A model generated the notes under the pieces. That model saw only the letters and a program-made list of their open reading frames with translations, did no database searches and was not told the DNA's origin. Shown here piece after piece: positions 29,449 through 37,801 of a stretch of DNA of 64,000 nucleotides. Origin of the DNA: Parashewanella tropica. GTDB lineage: Bacteria; Pseudomonadota; Gammaproteobacteria; Enterobacterales; Shewanellaceae. Both the position numbers and the translations under genes were made by a program. The stretch is from the NCBI RefSeq assembly GCF_004358445.1, contig NZ_CP037951.1, positions 2,924,001-2,988,000 on the forward strand, given 5' to 3'. Position 1 is the first letter of the stretch, and the number at the start of each line of letters is the position of its first letter.

Positions 29449-29470
29449 CAACCACTATATATTGTGGTTG
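29449..29470. promoter_or_regulatory. Palindrome upstream of the M16 protease gene
   Basis: CAACCAC and GTGGTTG are separated by 8 AT-only bases, about 40 bases before the chosen start of the protease gene. It looks like an operator or a small leader hairpin. The regulator is unknown. Confidence 0.35.
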
Positions 29471-29506
29471 GACTCTTTTGCGCTCTCACACTTACAGGAA
29501 CAATCA

Positions 29507-32299
29507 TTGACCACTGAATCATGTTCAATCATCACCAGTCCCAATGATCATCGTCAGTACCGATTTATTACACTGGCAAATGAACTCAAGGTGCTTTTGA
29601 TACAAGATGAAAAAACCAACCAATCAGCAGTATCTATGGCTGTTAATGTTGGTCATTTCGACGACCCTGAAGATCGTGAAGGCATGGCTCATTTTCTCGA
29701 GCACATGTTATTTCTAGGTACTGAAAAATATCCCAAGTGCGGCGAATTTAATGAGTTCGTGAATCAATATGGTGGTAGTAATAACGCGTGGACAGGAAGC
29801 GAACACACCAACTTTTTGTCTTCAATCGCACCTGAACATTTCGCAGGATTGCTTGATCGCTTTAGTCAATTTTTTATCTCCCCACTGTTTGATCCTGAAT
29901 ATGTGGAGCGTGAACGAAACGCCATAGAGTCCGAATTCAGTTTGAAACTAAAAGACGACGTTAGACGCGTTTACGAAATAGAAAAAGAAACCTGTAATCC
30001 CAAGCATCCATTTACACAGTTTTCTGTTGGTAATTTGGTTACATTAGGCGGGGACGAGAACGAATTAAGGCAAGAGCTTTTAGCGTTTTATCACAGTAAA
30101 TACAGCGCCAACATTATGACGTTGTGTTTGATTGCACCTAACGCTTTAGATGAGCTTGAAGCACTTGCCCACAAATTCTTCTCTGATATTAAAAATCAAT
30201 TTGTGCATAAAAGCTATCCTAAAGTGCCTCTATATGACCAGCAACAATTACAAAAAAGGATCAGTATTGTTCCAGTAAAAAGCCAACGTCGATTAACCAT
30301 TAGTTTTTTATTACCCAATATTGAAAAGCATTACCCAAGAAAGCCGCTTACTTTTATCAGCCATTTATTGGGCAACGAAACCAAGGGCAGTTTGCTTTCA
30401 TATTTAAAGTCGAAAGGTTGGGTAAACAACCTCTCATCAGGCGGAGGAGCCTCAGGTTATAACTTCAAAGATTTTTCCATTCTGTTCCAGCTTACCGCAG
30501 AAGGGCTAGAGCATATTGATGAAATTACGATTGCCACCTTCGAATATTTGGAGCTAATCAAACAAGAAGGTATTGAGGATTGGCGTTATCAAGAAAGGGC
30601 AAACTTACTTCAACAAGCCTTTGATTACCAAGAACCCGTTAAAGCTATCGAGCTGGTTAGTCACCTAAGCATCAACTTACAACACTACCCTGTTGAAGAT
30701 GTGATTTATGGTGATTATCGTATGAATGGTTTATTTGAATCAGAAACCAATACCTTGTTGGCTCAATTAAAGCCCGAAAATATGCGTTTACAAGTTATTG
30801 CACCTGAAGTTGAAGCTCAAATTTGCAGTAAATGGTACAAAGCCGAATATCGAGTTGATGATATTAACCAATGGCTAATACAAAGATGCAAAAGTCCGCA
30901 TGTAAGGGCTGAATTAACCCTTCCTGCGCCCAATCCATTTATCATTGAAAAAGCTCGGCCTAGGCTTACCGATTACCCACACACCACCCCAACGATTTTA
31001 AAAGATGGAAAAGGGTTTAGGCTTTGGTATCAAAAAGACCAGCAATTTAATGTACCCAAAGGACATATCTATTTAGCCATCGACTCTTTATACGCTTGCG
31101 ACACGTTAACGCATGCGGCTTATACTCGCTTATACATAGAAATGGTATTGGATTACCTTACCGAATTTACTTACGATGCTGAAGTTGCAGGTATCCATTA
31201 TCATATCTATCCACACCAAGCCGGACTTACACTTCATATCAGCGGCTTTACCATCAAACAACTAGACTTGCTTAAATTAATCATAGAAAAAGCTCGAGAG
31301 CGTAATTTTTGTCAAACAAGATTTCAGCGTGTTACCAAACAACTGATTAGAAATTGGCGAAACATCAGTAACACTCGCCCTATTTCTCAACTATTTTCAG
31401 CCTTAACGTCAACCGTTCAGTTAAGGAGTTATGAACCAATAAAACTAGCAGAAATCATTGAACATGCGAATCTAGAGCTGCTTCATCAGCACGTGGAACG
31501 ATTCTATCAAGCCACATATTTAGAAGGTTTCTTATACGGTGATTATTTACAAGAAGAAGCCAAAGATATTAGTGAACACTTAAGCGAAGTTTTAGATCTT
31601 GTGTCTGCGCCAAGCCCTGAAACTGAAAGAGAACTTGTTAACTTGAAGGGACAAGGCACTTTAGTAAGTAAAATTGATACCGAGCATCAAGACAGTGCCA
31701 TTTTAGTCTACTTTCAATCAGAGCATACCAGCATTGAAAACATGGCACTATTTAGCCTTTTAAACCACACAATGTCTTCGTCGTTTTTTCATGAATTAAG
31801 AACTCAAAAACAACTCGGCTATATGGTAGGTACTAACTACCTTCCACTTAACCGCCATCCGGGAATGATTTTTTACATTCAATCCCCTAATAGTGGTCCC
31901 CAAATTTTATTAGATGAAATTGATAACTTCATAAGTGACTTTTCATACACAGTCATGCAACTGACAGATGCACAGTGGCGACAAACAAAAGATGGATTAA
32001 TCAGCCAATTGATGGAACATGACCCAAATCTCAAAACCCGAAGCCAGCGCTATTGGACCAGCATTGGCAATAAGGACTATGAGTTTAATCAACGCGAACA
32101 GGTTGTGAATGAAATATCGCAACTGACCAGAGCTGAGCTGATTCGCTTTTTAATCGACAAGATGAAAACAAATTCAAAAGACAGAGTTGTGTTATATAGC
32201 TGCGGTGCAGAACATCAAGAATATGAAATCATGGCATCTGAACTCATTCCTAAAGATTTAGACACATTTAAACAGAACTCAGTACGGTTTACTTTATAG
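29507..32299 (+). CDS. Insulinase-family zinc metalloprotease (M16, pitrilysin-like)
   Basis: This is a large (about 930-residue) M16A protease. The inverted zinc motif HFLEH is in EGMAHFLEHMLFLGTEKYP, and the downstream glutamate is in ERERNAIESEF. The four-domain length is that of pitrilysin/protease III and insulysin, which degrade peptides inside a closed chamber. No clear signal peptide is seen, so it may be cytoplasmic, unlike the periplasmic E. coli Ptr. I chose the TTG at 29507, preceded by AGGAA at a 7-base spacing, over the TTG at 29462 that lies within a palindrome; this is uncertain by 15 residues. Confidence 0.9.
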   Translation: MTTESCSIITSPNDHRQYRFITLANELKVLLIQDEKTNQSAVSMAVNVGHFDDPEDREGMAHFLEHMLFLGTEKYPKCGEFNEFVNQYGGSNNAWTGSEHTNFLSSIAPEHFAGLLDRFSQFFISPLFDPEYVERERNAIESEFSLKLKDDVRRVYEIEKETCNPKHPFTQFSVGNLVTLGGDENELRQELLAFYHSKYSANIMTLCLIAPNALDELEALAHKFFSDIKNQFVHKSYPKVPLYDQQQLQKRISIVPVKSQRRLTISFLLPNIEKHYPRKPLTFISHLLGNETKGSLLSYLKSKGWVNNLSSGGGASGYNFKDFSILFQLTAEGLEHIDEITIATFEYLELIKQEGIEDWRYQERANLLQQAFDYQEPVKAIELVSHLSINLQHYPVEDVIYGDYRMNGLFESETNTLLAQLKPENMRLQVIAPEVEAQICSKWYKAEYRVDDINQWLIQRCKSPHVRAELTLPAPNPFIIEKARPRLTDYPHTTPTILKDGKGFRLWYQKDQQFNVPKGHIYLAIDSLYACDTLTHAAYTRLYIEMVLDYLTEFTYDAEVAGIHYHIYPHQAGLTLHISGFTIKQLDLLKLIIEKARERNFCQTRFQRVTKQLIRNWRNISNTRPISQLFSALTSTVQLRSYEPIKLAEIIEHANLELLHQHVERFYQATYLEGFLYGDYLQEEAKDISEHLSEVLDLVSAPSPETERELVNLKGQGTLVSKIDTEHQDSAILVYFQSEHTSIENMALFSLLNHTMSSSFFHELRTQKQLGYMVGTNYLPLNRHPGMIFYIQSPNSGPQILLDEIDNFISDFSYTVMQLTDAQWRQTKDGLISQLMEHDPNLKTRSQRYWTSIGNKDYEFNQREQVVNEISQLTRAELIRFLIDKMKTNSKDRVVLYSCGAEHQEYEIMASELIPKDLDTFKQNSVRFTL

Positions 32300-32369
32300 T
32301 ATTTTGTTCCATTAACCTGTTTATTTACATCATAAAAACACTGTCAGAATTTCGTTAACGGATAATTTT

Positions 32370-32397
32370 TTGACAGAAAACATCTAGCTTGTATCAA
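32370..32397 (+). promoter_or_regulatory. Possible sigma-70 promoter of the propeller receptor gene
   Basis: TTGACA (32370-32375) is followed after 16 bases by TATCAA (32392-32397). It lies in the 210-base gap before the sensor gene. The -35 is perfect and the -10 is weak. Confidence 0.35.
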
Positions 32398-32509
32398 TTT
32401 TGATGTATTAATGACAATAGCTTTGACAAATGGAACATAATCTGAAAAAGTGTTGTTTTTTTACGGTGTTTGTTAATCCACAAAAACAATAAATAAACAA
32501 AAGATAATC

Positions 32510-35500
32510 ATGCATTTCAGACACATTTGTGCCTTGTTGTTACTCATCCTTTCAGGGACCATTTATGCTTCGGACAACGTCGTAGAAGCCTCCCCAACAC
32601 AACCAACATCAACAGCTGAACAAAAAACAGACGAATCAGTTTCTGATGATGAATCTGATCTCATAGAGATCCCCGAATCTCATATCATTCTTAACACTGA
32701 AACTTATGGTGTTGCCGAGGGATTGTCGCAGAGTACGGTGACTTCTATCGTTGAAGATAAAGACGGCTTTTTGTGGGTAGGTACAGTTAATGGTCTAAAC
32801 CGTTTTGACGGGACAGAGTTTACTCATTATTACGCTGGCGAAAGTGGGCTACCAAGCTCGTTTATTCGCAGTTTGTTTGTAGATGATGATGGCACTTTGT
32901 GGGTTGGTACAAACTCAGGCCTATTTCAATATATGGCAAGAAAAAATAAATTTAGTGAGATAAAATTAAAGAAGAGTCGTGAGCCAATATGGTCTATAAC
33001 TGGAGATAAGAACAACCTACTAATAACAACAGACAACTATGTCTACAAATTAAATAAAAACACAAAAAAACTCTTATCTATATTTAACTCTAAAGAATCG
33101 ATAGGAATACGAAAGTCTTTCGAGTTCAACGATAACCTTTATATTTTAACATACTCAAATAATTTATACTCGATAATCAATGACAAAAAAACGTTTATAG
33201 ACGAGAATGTAAATGACATTTCAAAACTAAACAACGCCTTATTCTTTGCGACTAAAGAAGGAGTTTTTAAAATTGAAAACAAAAAGAAATCAAAAATATC
33301 TAGCAACACCTACATCAAATTAGCTAAAGATCAGCATTTATATGGAGTCAACCAAAGAAGTATCCATAATTTATCAGAAAAAAAGAACATTGGGCATTTC
33401 AAAAAAACAAACTCATCAATTATTTTATTCAAAGTAAAAAAACAAAGTTTTCAAATTGGAACAATTGATGATGGATACAAATCCATATCTATCAAAAATA
33501 ATTTAATAAACAAAACGAACTTAGCTTTTGATTCAATTTGGGGCTTAGCAAAAAGTGATCATAATATTTATTTTTCAAGTAATGACAGCGATATTGAAAA
33601 GGTAAACAATGATCTATCTAACAAATCTAGTATAAATTCCAATATTGAAGGTTATAAATATTTAAGTTTATTCAAAAATAGATTATTTATAGGTTCTAAA
33701 CATGGATTACATTACATTATTGATGGAAATTCAACACAGGTTCTATCTAAAAAAGTCACATCATTAACATCTAATAAAAACACTCTTCTTATCGGAACAA
33801 GCGATGGATTTTTGTACACCCTTGATAAGTCACTTCAAATTAAAAGTCGCCAAATAATAAAGAATAGACCAATTTTCGATATTGAAGAACACAGTAACTC
33901 TATATATATAGCAACTGAATCAGGACTGTTTTTAAAAATAAAAAACAATTTAAAAACAATACATCCTGGAGTTGTAAACCAAATTTGTTCAAATAAAAAA
34001 AACATTTATTTCAGCTCAGATAATTTTTTGTTTTCTTATTCTCACGCCACTAAAAAAACACAAAAAATCATTCCAACCGAAGGGAAGTTAAATGCCCTAT
34101 ATTGTGATAACAAAATAATATTAGCAACCAACTACAACAACGTGCTTTTATTTAAAAATAAAAGACTGATGACTTTTGGTGTCAATTCCGGAGGTCAAAC
34201 TGAATACAACAAATCTCCAATACTAAAAACAAGCGATGATAACTTTCTGATATCTGGCATAGAAGGAGTATCGCAGTTCAATTTAAAAAAAATAAATAAT
34301 CACATTAATAAAAAAATAAAACCCAAGGCGGCAATATCATCTATATCCGTTTTTAACAAAAGAGTTGAAGGGAAAAATAAACACTTTAGCGGTTCATCAT
34401 ACAATACAAAAACAATTACTTTTAATTATTTGGATTATCCTTTCACTCTAAGGTTCACTTCAAATGACAACGAAGGTCGATTTGAATATATGATGAAAGG
34501 AATCGATAGCAAATGGATAATAGCAAATGGTCATAACTCTGCGACTTATACTAATATCCCTCCAGGTGAATATTTATTTCAAGTAGTTGCTTTTGATTCA
34601 TTGACTAAAGAGCGTGGAGATATTAATTCAATAAAAATTATCATTACCCCACCTTGGTGGCTTAGTACAAAAGCCAAAATGGGGTATTTTATTTTTGTAC
34701 TCATCCTATTGATTTTATTTTTGAAACTATTTCAAAGACGCCGAGAAATACAAAAGCAAATAGCTCTTAGTGAAGAACGTTTAATGCTTTCTCTATGGGG
34801 CAGTGGTGATGAAATGTGGGACTGGGATATACGCTCAGGTAAAATTTTCCGCTCAAATGTATGGCAAAGCTTGAACTTTCCTGAAATAGGCCAGCGTGCA
34901 GAGGGTGAAGCTCAAGGTCACAATATCCATCCTATGGATAGAAAGCATGTTAACGACATGCTGAGCGAGCATTTAAACGCTGGTACTGATATTTTTGAAG
35001 TTCCTTATAGGGTCAAAGATATTAAAGGTAATTGGATTTGGATTTTAGACCGTGCAAGAGTCGTTGAGCGTGAAGATGATGGTTCACCTGTTCGTATGAC
35101 AGGAACCATAAAAAACATTAATGATTTTAAGCGGAACGAGGAGCAATTAAAACTGTTTGGTACGGCTATTGAAAATATTTCTGAGGGTATGTTTATTCTT
35201 GATGCTGACTTTCAGTTTATCGAGGTCAATTCAGCTTGTAGTAAAATAATGCGTTGCTCAAATGAAAACATCATAGGCAGAAAACTTAAGTTTACTCAAT
35301 ACCCTGATAGCTTTACTCAACAAGTTAAGCACATGCTAACTAACTATGGACGCTGGACCAGTGAGGTAGATGCAATTCGTGATGATGGTAGCATCTATAA
35401 AATGGATGTCAGCATTGATACCATTTATGATCATAGGGGAAACACCAGTCATTTTGTTGCCATTTTCTCTGATGTGACCATTAAAAAAGCGCAAGAACAA

Positions 35501-36799
35501 GAAATGCGTCAAATGGCATCTACTGACAACCTAACAGGGTTGCCTAACCGCGATAGTCTACAACTAACATTAACAAGCCTTGTTACACGTAAAGCCCGTC
35601 ATTCATTACTAGTTTTGGATATTGATAACTTTAAGAAAATCAATGATTCATTAGGTCATGCCTTCGGTGATGAATTGCTGGTGCAAGTATCGCTTCGAAT
35701 GACCGAAGCTTTAGATGGCGATGCCACTCTTTATCGTCTCGGAGGTGATGAGTTTGCCATTGTTATCGAAAAACTGACTGATATTAACCATATTGCCGCA
35801 GTTGCAAGTCGAATCATTGACACTTTTGTCCAGCCCATAGCTTTAAAAACTCACCAAGCTGTTGTTGGAGCGAGTATTGGGATTGTTCATTATCCCGATG
35901 ATGAAACTAACGAACATGATCTACTAAGATCCGCAGAAATTGCCATGTATTCAGCCAAATCGAATGGTGGTAACAGTTTCAATTTCTACCAAGAATCTGA
36001 AAATGCTGGTGCGATTCGTCAGCTAGAAGTTGAAAACCTTATTAGAGAAGCATTAGAAAAAAATTACTTTGAAGTGTACTACCAACCAAAAATTTCATTA
36101 AGCAGCAATAAAATGGTGGGAATGGAAGCCTTAGTAAGACTGATTCATCCAACTGAAGGTTTTATCTCTCCAGCAGAATTTATTCCAATTGCTGAAGAAA
36201 CAGGGCTTATTGTAGAAATTGGCGAAATTGTACTTAGCAAAGCGTGTAATGCCACCCAAAAATGGGTTGAAAAATATGGATTCAATGGTCGAGTTGCAGT
36301 AAACCTGTCTTCTAGACAATTTGCCTTGCCTGATCTTGAGAGAAGAATTACGCAAGTGCTGAAGTATTCTGAACTTGATTCAAAACACCTTGAAATTGAG
36401 ATTACTGAAAGCACTGTGATTCAAGATCCAGTACAGGCGATCAAAGTCATGACTAAACTCCGTAATATGGGCATCCACTTAGCTTTAGATGACTTTGGCA
36501 CTGGTTATTCATCTTTGACCTATTTGAAAGACTTTCCAATTTCTACCATTAAAATCGACAAATCCTTTATCGATGATATCGATAAATCTGATCGTGATTT
36601 AAAAATGGTCGACTCTATTATCACTATAGCTCACAATATGGGTATTTCAGTAGTTGCAGAAGGAGTGGAGCATCGAAGCCAATTAATTGCCTTACGTGCA
36701 CTAAATTGCGAGGAAATACAAGGATACTTCTATAGTAAACCAATACCAGAAAATGAATATGCACAGTTTCTTAACAAAAGACGGATTATCACTTTTTAA
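32510..36799 (+). CDS. Propeller-sensor/PAS/GGDEF/EAL membrane protein (cyclic-di-GMP turnover)
   Basis: This is a 1429-residue inner-membrane signalling protein. Order: signal peptide (residues 1-20); a periplasmic beta-propeller of two-component-regulator type (about 55-600, with repeats such as DGFLWVGTVNGLNRFDG and DGTLWVGTNSGLFQY); a Y_Y_Y domain (about 635-715, ending PPWWLS); one transmembrane helix (about 718-738); two PAS domains (about 755-1000); GGDEF (motif intact, RLGGDEFAIVIE near 1077); and EAL (motif intact, GMEALVRLIHP near 1204, with DDFGTGYSSLTYLKDFP). Both c-di-GMP synthase and phosphodiesterase motifs look catalytically complete. The middle of the propeller is very rich in Lys/Asn/Ile and in A+T compared with the rest. 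A secreted repeat-peptide gene lies just downstream, 116 bases away. Confidence 0.92.
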   Translation: MHFRHICALLLLILSGTIYASDNVVEASPTQPTSTAEQKTDESVSDDESDLIEIPESHIILNTETYGVAEGLSQSTVTSIVEDKDGFLWVGTVNGLNRFDGTEFTHYYAGESGLPSSFIRSLFVDDDGTLWVGTNSGLFQYMARKNKFSEIKLKKSREPIWSITGDKNNLLITTDNYVYKLNKNTKKLLSIFNSKESIGIRKSFEFNDNLYILTYSNNLYSIINDKKTFIDENVNDISKLNNALFFATKEGVFKIENKKKSKISSNTYIKLAKDQHLYGVNQRSIHNLSEKKNIGHFKKTNSSIILFKVKKQSFQIGTIDDGYKSISIKNNLINKTNLAFDSIWGLAKSDHNIYFSSNDSDIEKVNNDLSNKSSINSNIEGYKYLSLFKNRLFIGSKHGLHYIIDGNSTQVLSKKVTSLTSNKNTLLIGTSDGFLYTLDKSLQIKSRQIIKNRPIFDIEEHSNSIYIATESGLFLKIKNNLKTIHPGVVNQICSNKKNIYFSSDNFLFSYSHATKKTQKIIPTEGKLNALYCDNKIILATNYNNVLLFKNKRLMTFGVNSGGQTEYNKSPILKTSDDNFLISGIEGVSQFNLKKINNHINKKIKPKAAISSISVFNKRVEGKNKHFSGSSYNTKTITFNYLDYPFTLRFTSNDNEGRFEYMMKGIDSKWIIANGHNSATYTNIPPGEYLFQVVAFDSLTKERGDINSIKIIITPPWWLSTKAKMGYFIFVLILLILFLKLFQRRREIQKQIALSEERLMLSLWGSGDEMWDWDIRSGKIFRSNVWQSLNFPEIGQRAEGEAQGHNIHPMDRKHVNDMLSEHLNAGTDIFEVPYRVKDIKGNWIWILDRARVVEREDDGSPVRMTGTIKNINDFKRNEEQLKLFGTAIENISEGMFILDADFQFIEVNSACSKIMRCSNENIIGRKLKFTQYPDSFTQQVKHMLTNYGRWTSEVDAIRDDGSIYKMDVSIDTIYDHRGNTSHFVAIFSDVTIKKAQEQEMRQMASTDNLTGLPNRDSLQLTLTSLVTRKARHSLLVLDIDNFKKINDSLGHAFGDELLVQVSLRMTEALDGDATLYRLGGDEFAIVIEKLTDINHIAAVASRIIDTFVQPIALKTHQAVVGASIGIVHYPDDETNEHDLLRSAEIAMYSAKSNGGNSFNFYQESENAGAIRQLEVENLIREALEKNYFEVYYQPKISLSSNKMVGMEALVRLIHPTEGFISPAEFIPIAEETGLIVEIGEIVLSKACNATQKWVEKYGFNGRVAVNLSSRQFALPDLERRITQVLKYSELDSKHLEIEITESTVIQDPVQAIKVMTKLRNMGIHLALDDFGTGYSSLTYLKDFPISTIKIDKSFIDDIDKSDRDLKMVDSIITIAHNMGISVVAEGVEHRSQLIALRALNCEEIQGYFYSKPIPENEYAQFLNKRRIITF

Positions 36800-36857
36800 C
36801 TAACTACCACTTACTTTTGATAATAAGCTTTCTCAGACGGTATTTTTGACAGTTTTA

Positions 36858-36874
36858 TTGGCACAGCATCTGCA
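36858..36874 (+). promoter_or_regulatory. Sigma-54-type promoter upstream of the repeat-peptide gene
   Basis: TTGGCACAGCATCTGCA matches the -24/-12 consensus YTGGCACGRNNNTTGCW at all but two positions and keeps the exact GG-N10-GC spacing. Transcription would start near 36885, giving a leader of about 30 bases. A TTGACA at 36846-36851 is also present but has no good -10 at the right distance. Confidence 0.6.
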
Positions 36875-36915
36875 TTAGATTCTTATCAATAAACTTAATA
36901 TCTGAGAAACCTAAA

Positions 36916-37215
36916 ATGAAAAAAGTTACTACCTTCATCACTATTGCACTATCCCTATCTTTTGCTCCATCCTTAGTTATTGCAGCAGACCCTACTATTA
37001 GGCTAAAACCAACGCAGTTAGCTGCCGACCCAACTATCAGATTGAAACCTGCTTTGTTTGCTGCTGACCCTACTATCAGGCTAAAACCAACTCAGTTGGC
37101 AGCCGACCCGACTATCAGATTGAAACCAGCTTTACTTGCTGCTGACCCAACTATCAGATTAAAGCCAGCTCTCCTTGCAGCCGATCCAACTATCAGACTC
37201 GCTCAAACTGCCTAA
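36916..37215 (+). CDS. Secreted tandem-repeat peptide precursor, six copies of ADPTIRL
   Basis: This is a 99-residue protein of a type I do not recognise. Residues 1-23 are a signal peptide (MKKVTTFITIALSLSFAPSLVIA). The rest is five perfect-length 13-residue units, ADPTIRLKP followed by TQLA, ALFA or ALLA, and a final ADPTIRLAQTA. Each unit boundary (hydrophobic residue, A, then ADPTIRL) resembles the predicted signal-peptidase cut, so the precursor could yield several nearly identical short peptides; that is inference. It could also stay whole as a small repeat protein. The codons of the repeats differ while the residues do not. A sigma-54-type promoter lies upstream, and a 38-residue gene follows 12 bases downstream with a strong ribosome site. 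Confidence 0.8.
   Translation: MKKVTTFITIALSLSFAPSLVIAADPTIRLKPTQLAADPTIRLKPALFAADPTIRLKPTQLAADPTIRLKPALLAADPTIRLKPALLAADPTIRLAQTA
36985..37212 (+). repeat. Tandem 39-bp coding repeat
   Basis: Five full 39-base units (36985-37179) and one partial unit encode the ADPTIRLKP repeats. Units vary mostly at third codon positions. There is no spacer, so this is not a CRISPR array. Confidence 0.9.
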
Positions 37216-37227
37216 AAGGAGCTTACC

Positions 37228-37344
37228 ATGCTAAGAAATATCCTTATCTCTATGGGTTTGGCAAAGCCGAAAACTCATAAAGTGAAGCTTCCTAAGGGCT
37301 TGAAGGAACTAGAAGTTGTTTCTGCAAAAGCTTGGTGGAACTAA
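37228..37344 (+). CDS. Small 38-residue protein downstream of the repeat precursor
   Basis: An ORF of 38 codons has AAGGAG 7 bases upstream of ATG, an excellent ribosome site. The product is basic in the middle (GLAKPKTHKVKLPKGLK), starts with a short hydrophobic stretch (NILISMGLA) and ends in AWWN. I recognise no family. It has no signal peptide. It is 12 bases from the precursor gene, so the two are almost certainly co-transcribed; it might be a partner, immunity or processing factor, or an independent peptide. A strong hairpin follows. Confidence 0.65.
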   Translation: MLRNILISMGLAKPKTHKVKLPKGLKELEVVSAKAWWN

Positions 37345-37365
37345 TTCCTACTCGGGATCATTATG

Positions 37366-37423
37366 AAAGCATCAGCGTTCGCTGAGGTAACATACCTCAG
37401 CGTAGCTGCTCTTTTAATGCTTT
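37366..37423 (+). terminator. Nested hairpin ending the repeat-peptide operon
   Basis: A perfect 10-bp stem CGCTGAGGTA/TACCTCAGCG with a 3-base loop (37380-37402) sits inside outer arms AAAGCAT/ATGCTTT. T-rich sequence follows the inner stem. It begins about 20 bases after the stop codon of the 38-residue gene. Confidence 0.6.
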
Positions 37424-37734
37424 ATCTTTACCCTATCTAAACGTCCCCACAAAACTATCTATAAAGCCAACTTTAAATAGCAATAACTCAAAAGCAATCA
37501 ACACTATAGCTCCCTTTATTCAACACAACCCTTTAAACTAAATCACCTAACTGCTAGCAGCGACACAGCGTTATTCCTAAGTATGCTAGGACATTATGAG
37601 TTTCATATTCTGTAATAAAGGCTCTGGATACCTGCCTTCGCAAGTATGACGAAAACTCTAAGACTGACTGAATAAACTGCCTATGTAGCTCCCACTCATA
37701 CCCCATTGATAATTAACAATAAATTTCCGCAAGG
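37424..37734. repeat. Non-coding gap with one degenerate REP-like palindrome
   Basis: No gene is supported. At 37628-37647 ATACCTGC and GCAAGTAT flank CTTC (one mismatch), followed by GACGAAAA; this resembles the widespread GGATACCTGC...GTATGACG palindromic repeats of gammaproteobacteria. Nothing else stands out. Confidence 0.45.
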
Positions 37735-37764
37735 CAATAAAAAAGCGGCAACGAAGTGCCGCTT
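37735..37764 (-). terminator. Intrinsic terminator of fadIJ
   Basis: On the minus strand AAGCGGCA pairs with TGCCGCTT across a 6-base loop, followed by TTTTTT. It lies about 40 bases past the fadJ stop codon. Confidence 0.9.
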
Positions 37765-37801
37765 GCGTCACAATTTTGACGAGTGTCTCTTGACGTTAAA
37801 A

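Noticed and set aside
36846-36880. Sigma-70 promoter for the repeat-peptide gene
   Set aside because: TTGACA is good, but no -10 occurs at 16-18 bases; the sigma-54-type elements fit better.
36985-37212. Regular tandem repeats suggesting a CRISPR array
   Set aside because: Units are contiguous, have no spacers, and encode an in-frame protein with a signal peptide.
37424-37734. Possible further small genes after the repeat-peptide operon
   Set aside because: No ORF with a credible ribosome site or coding pattern was found.
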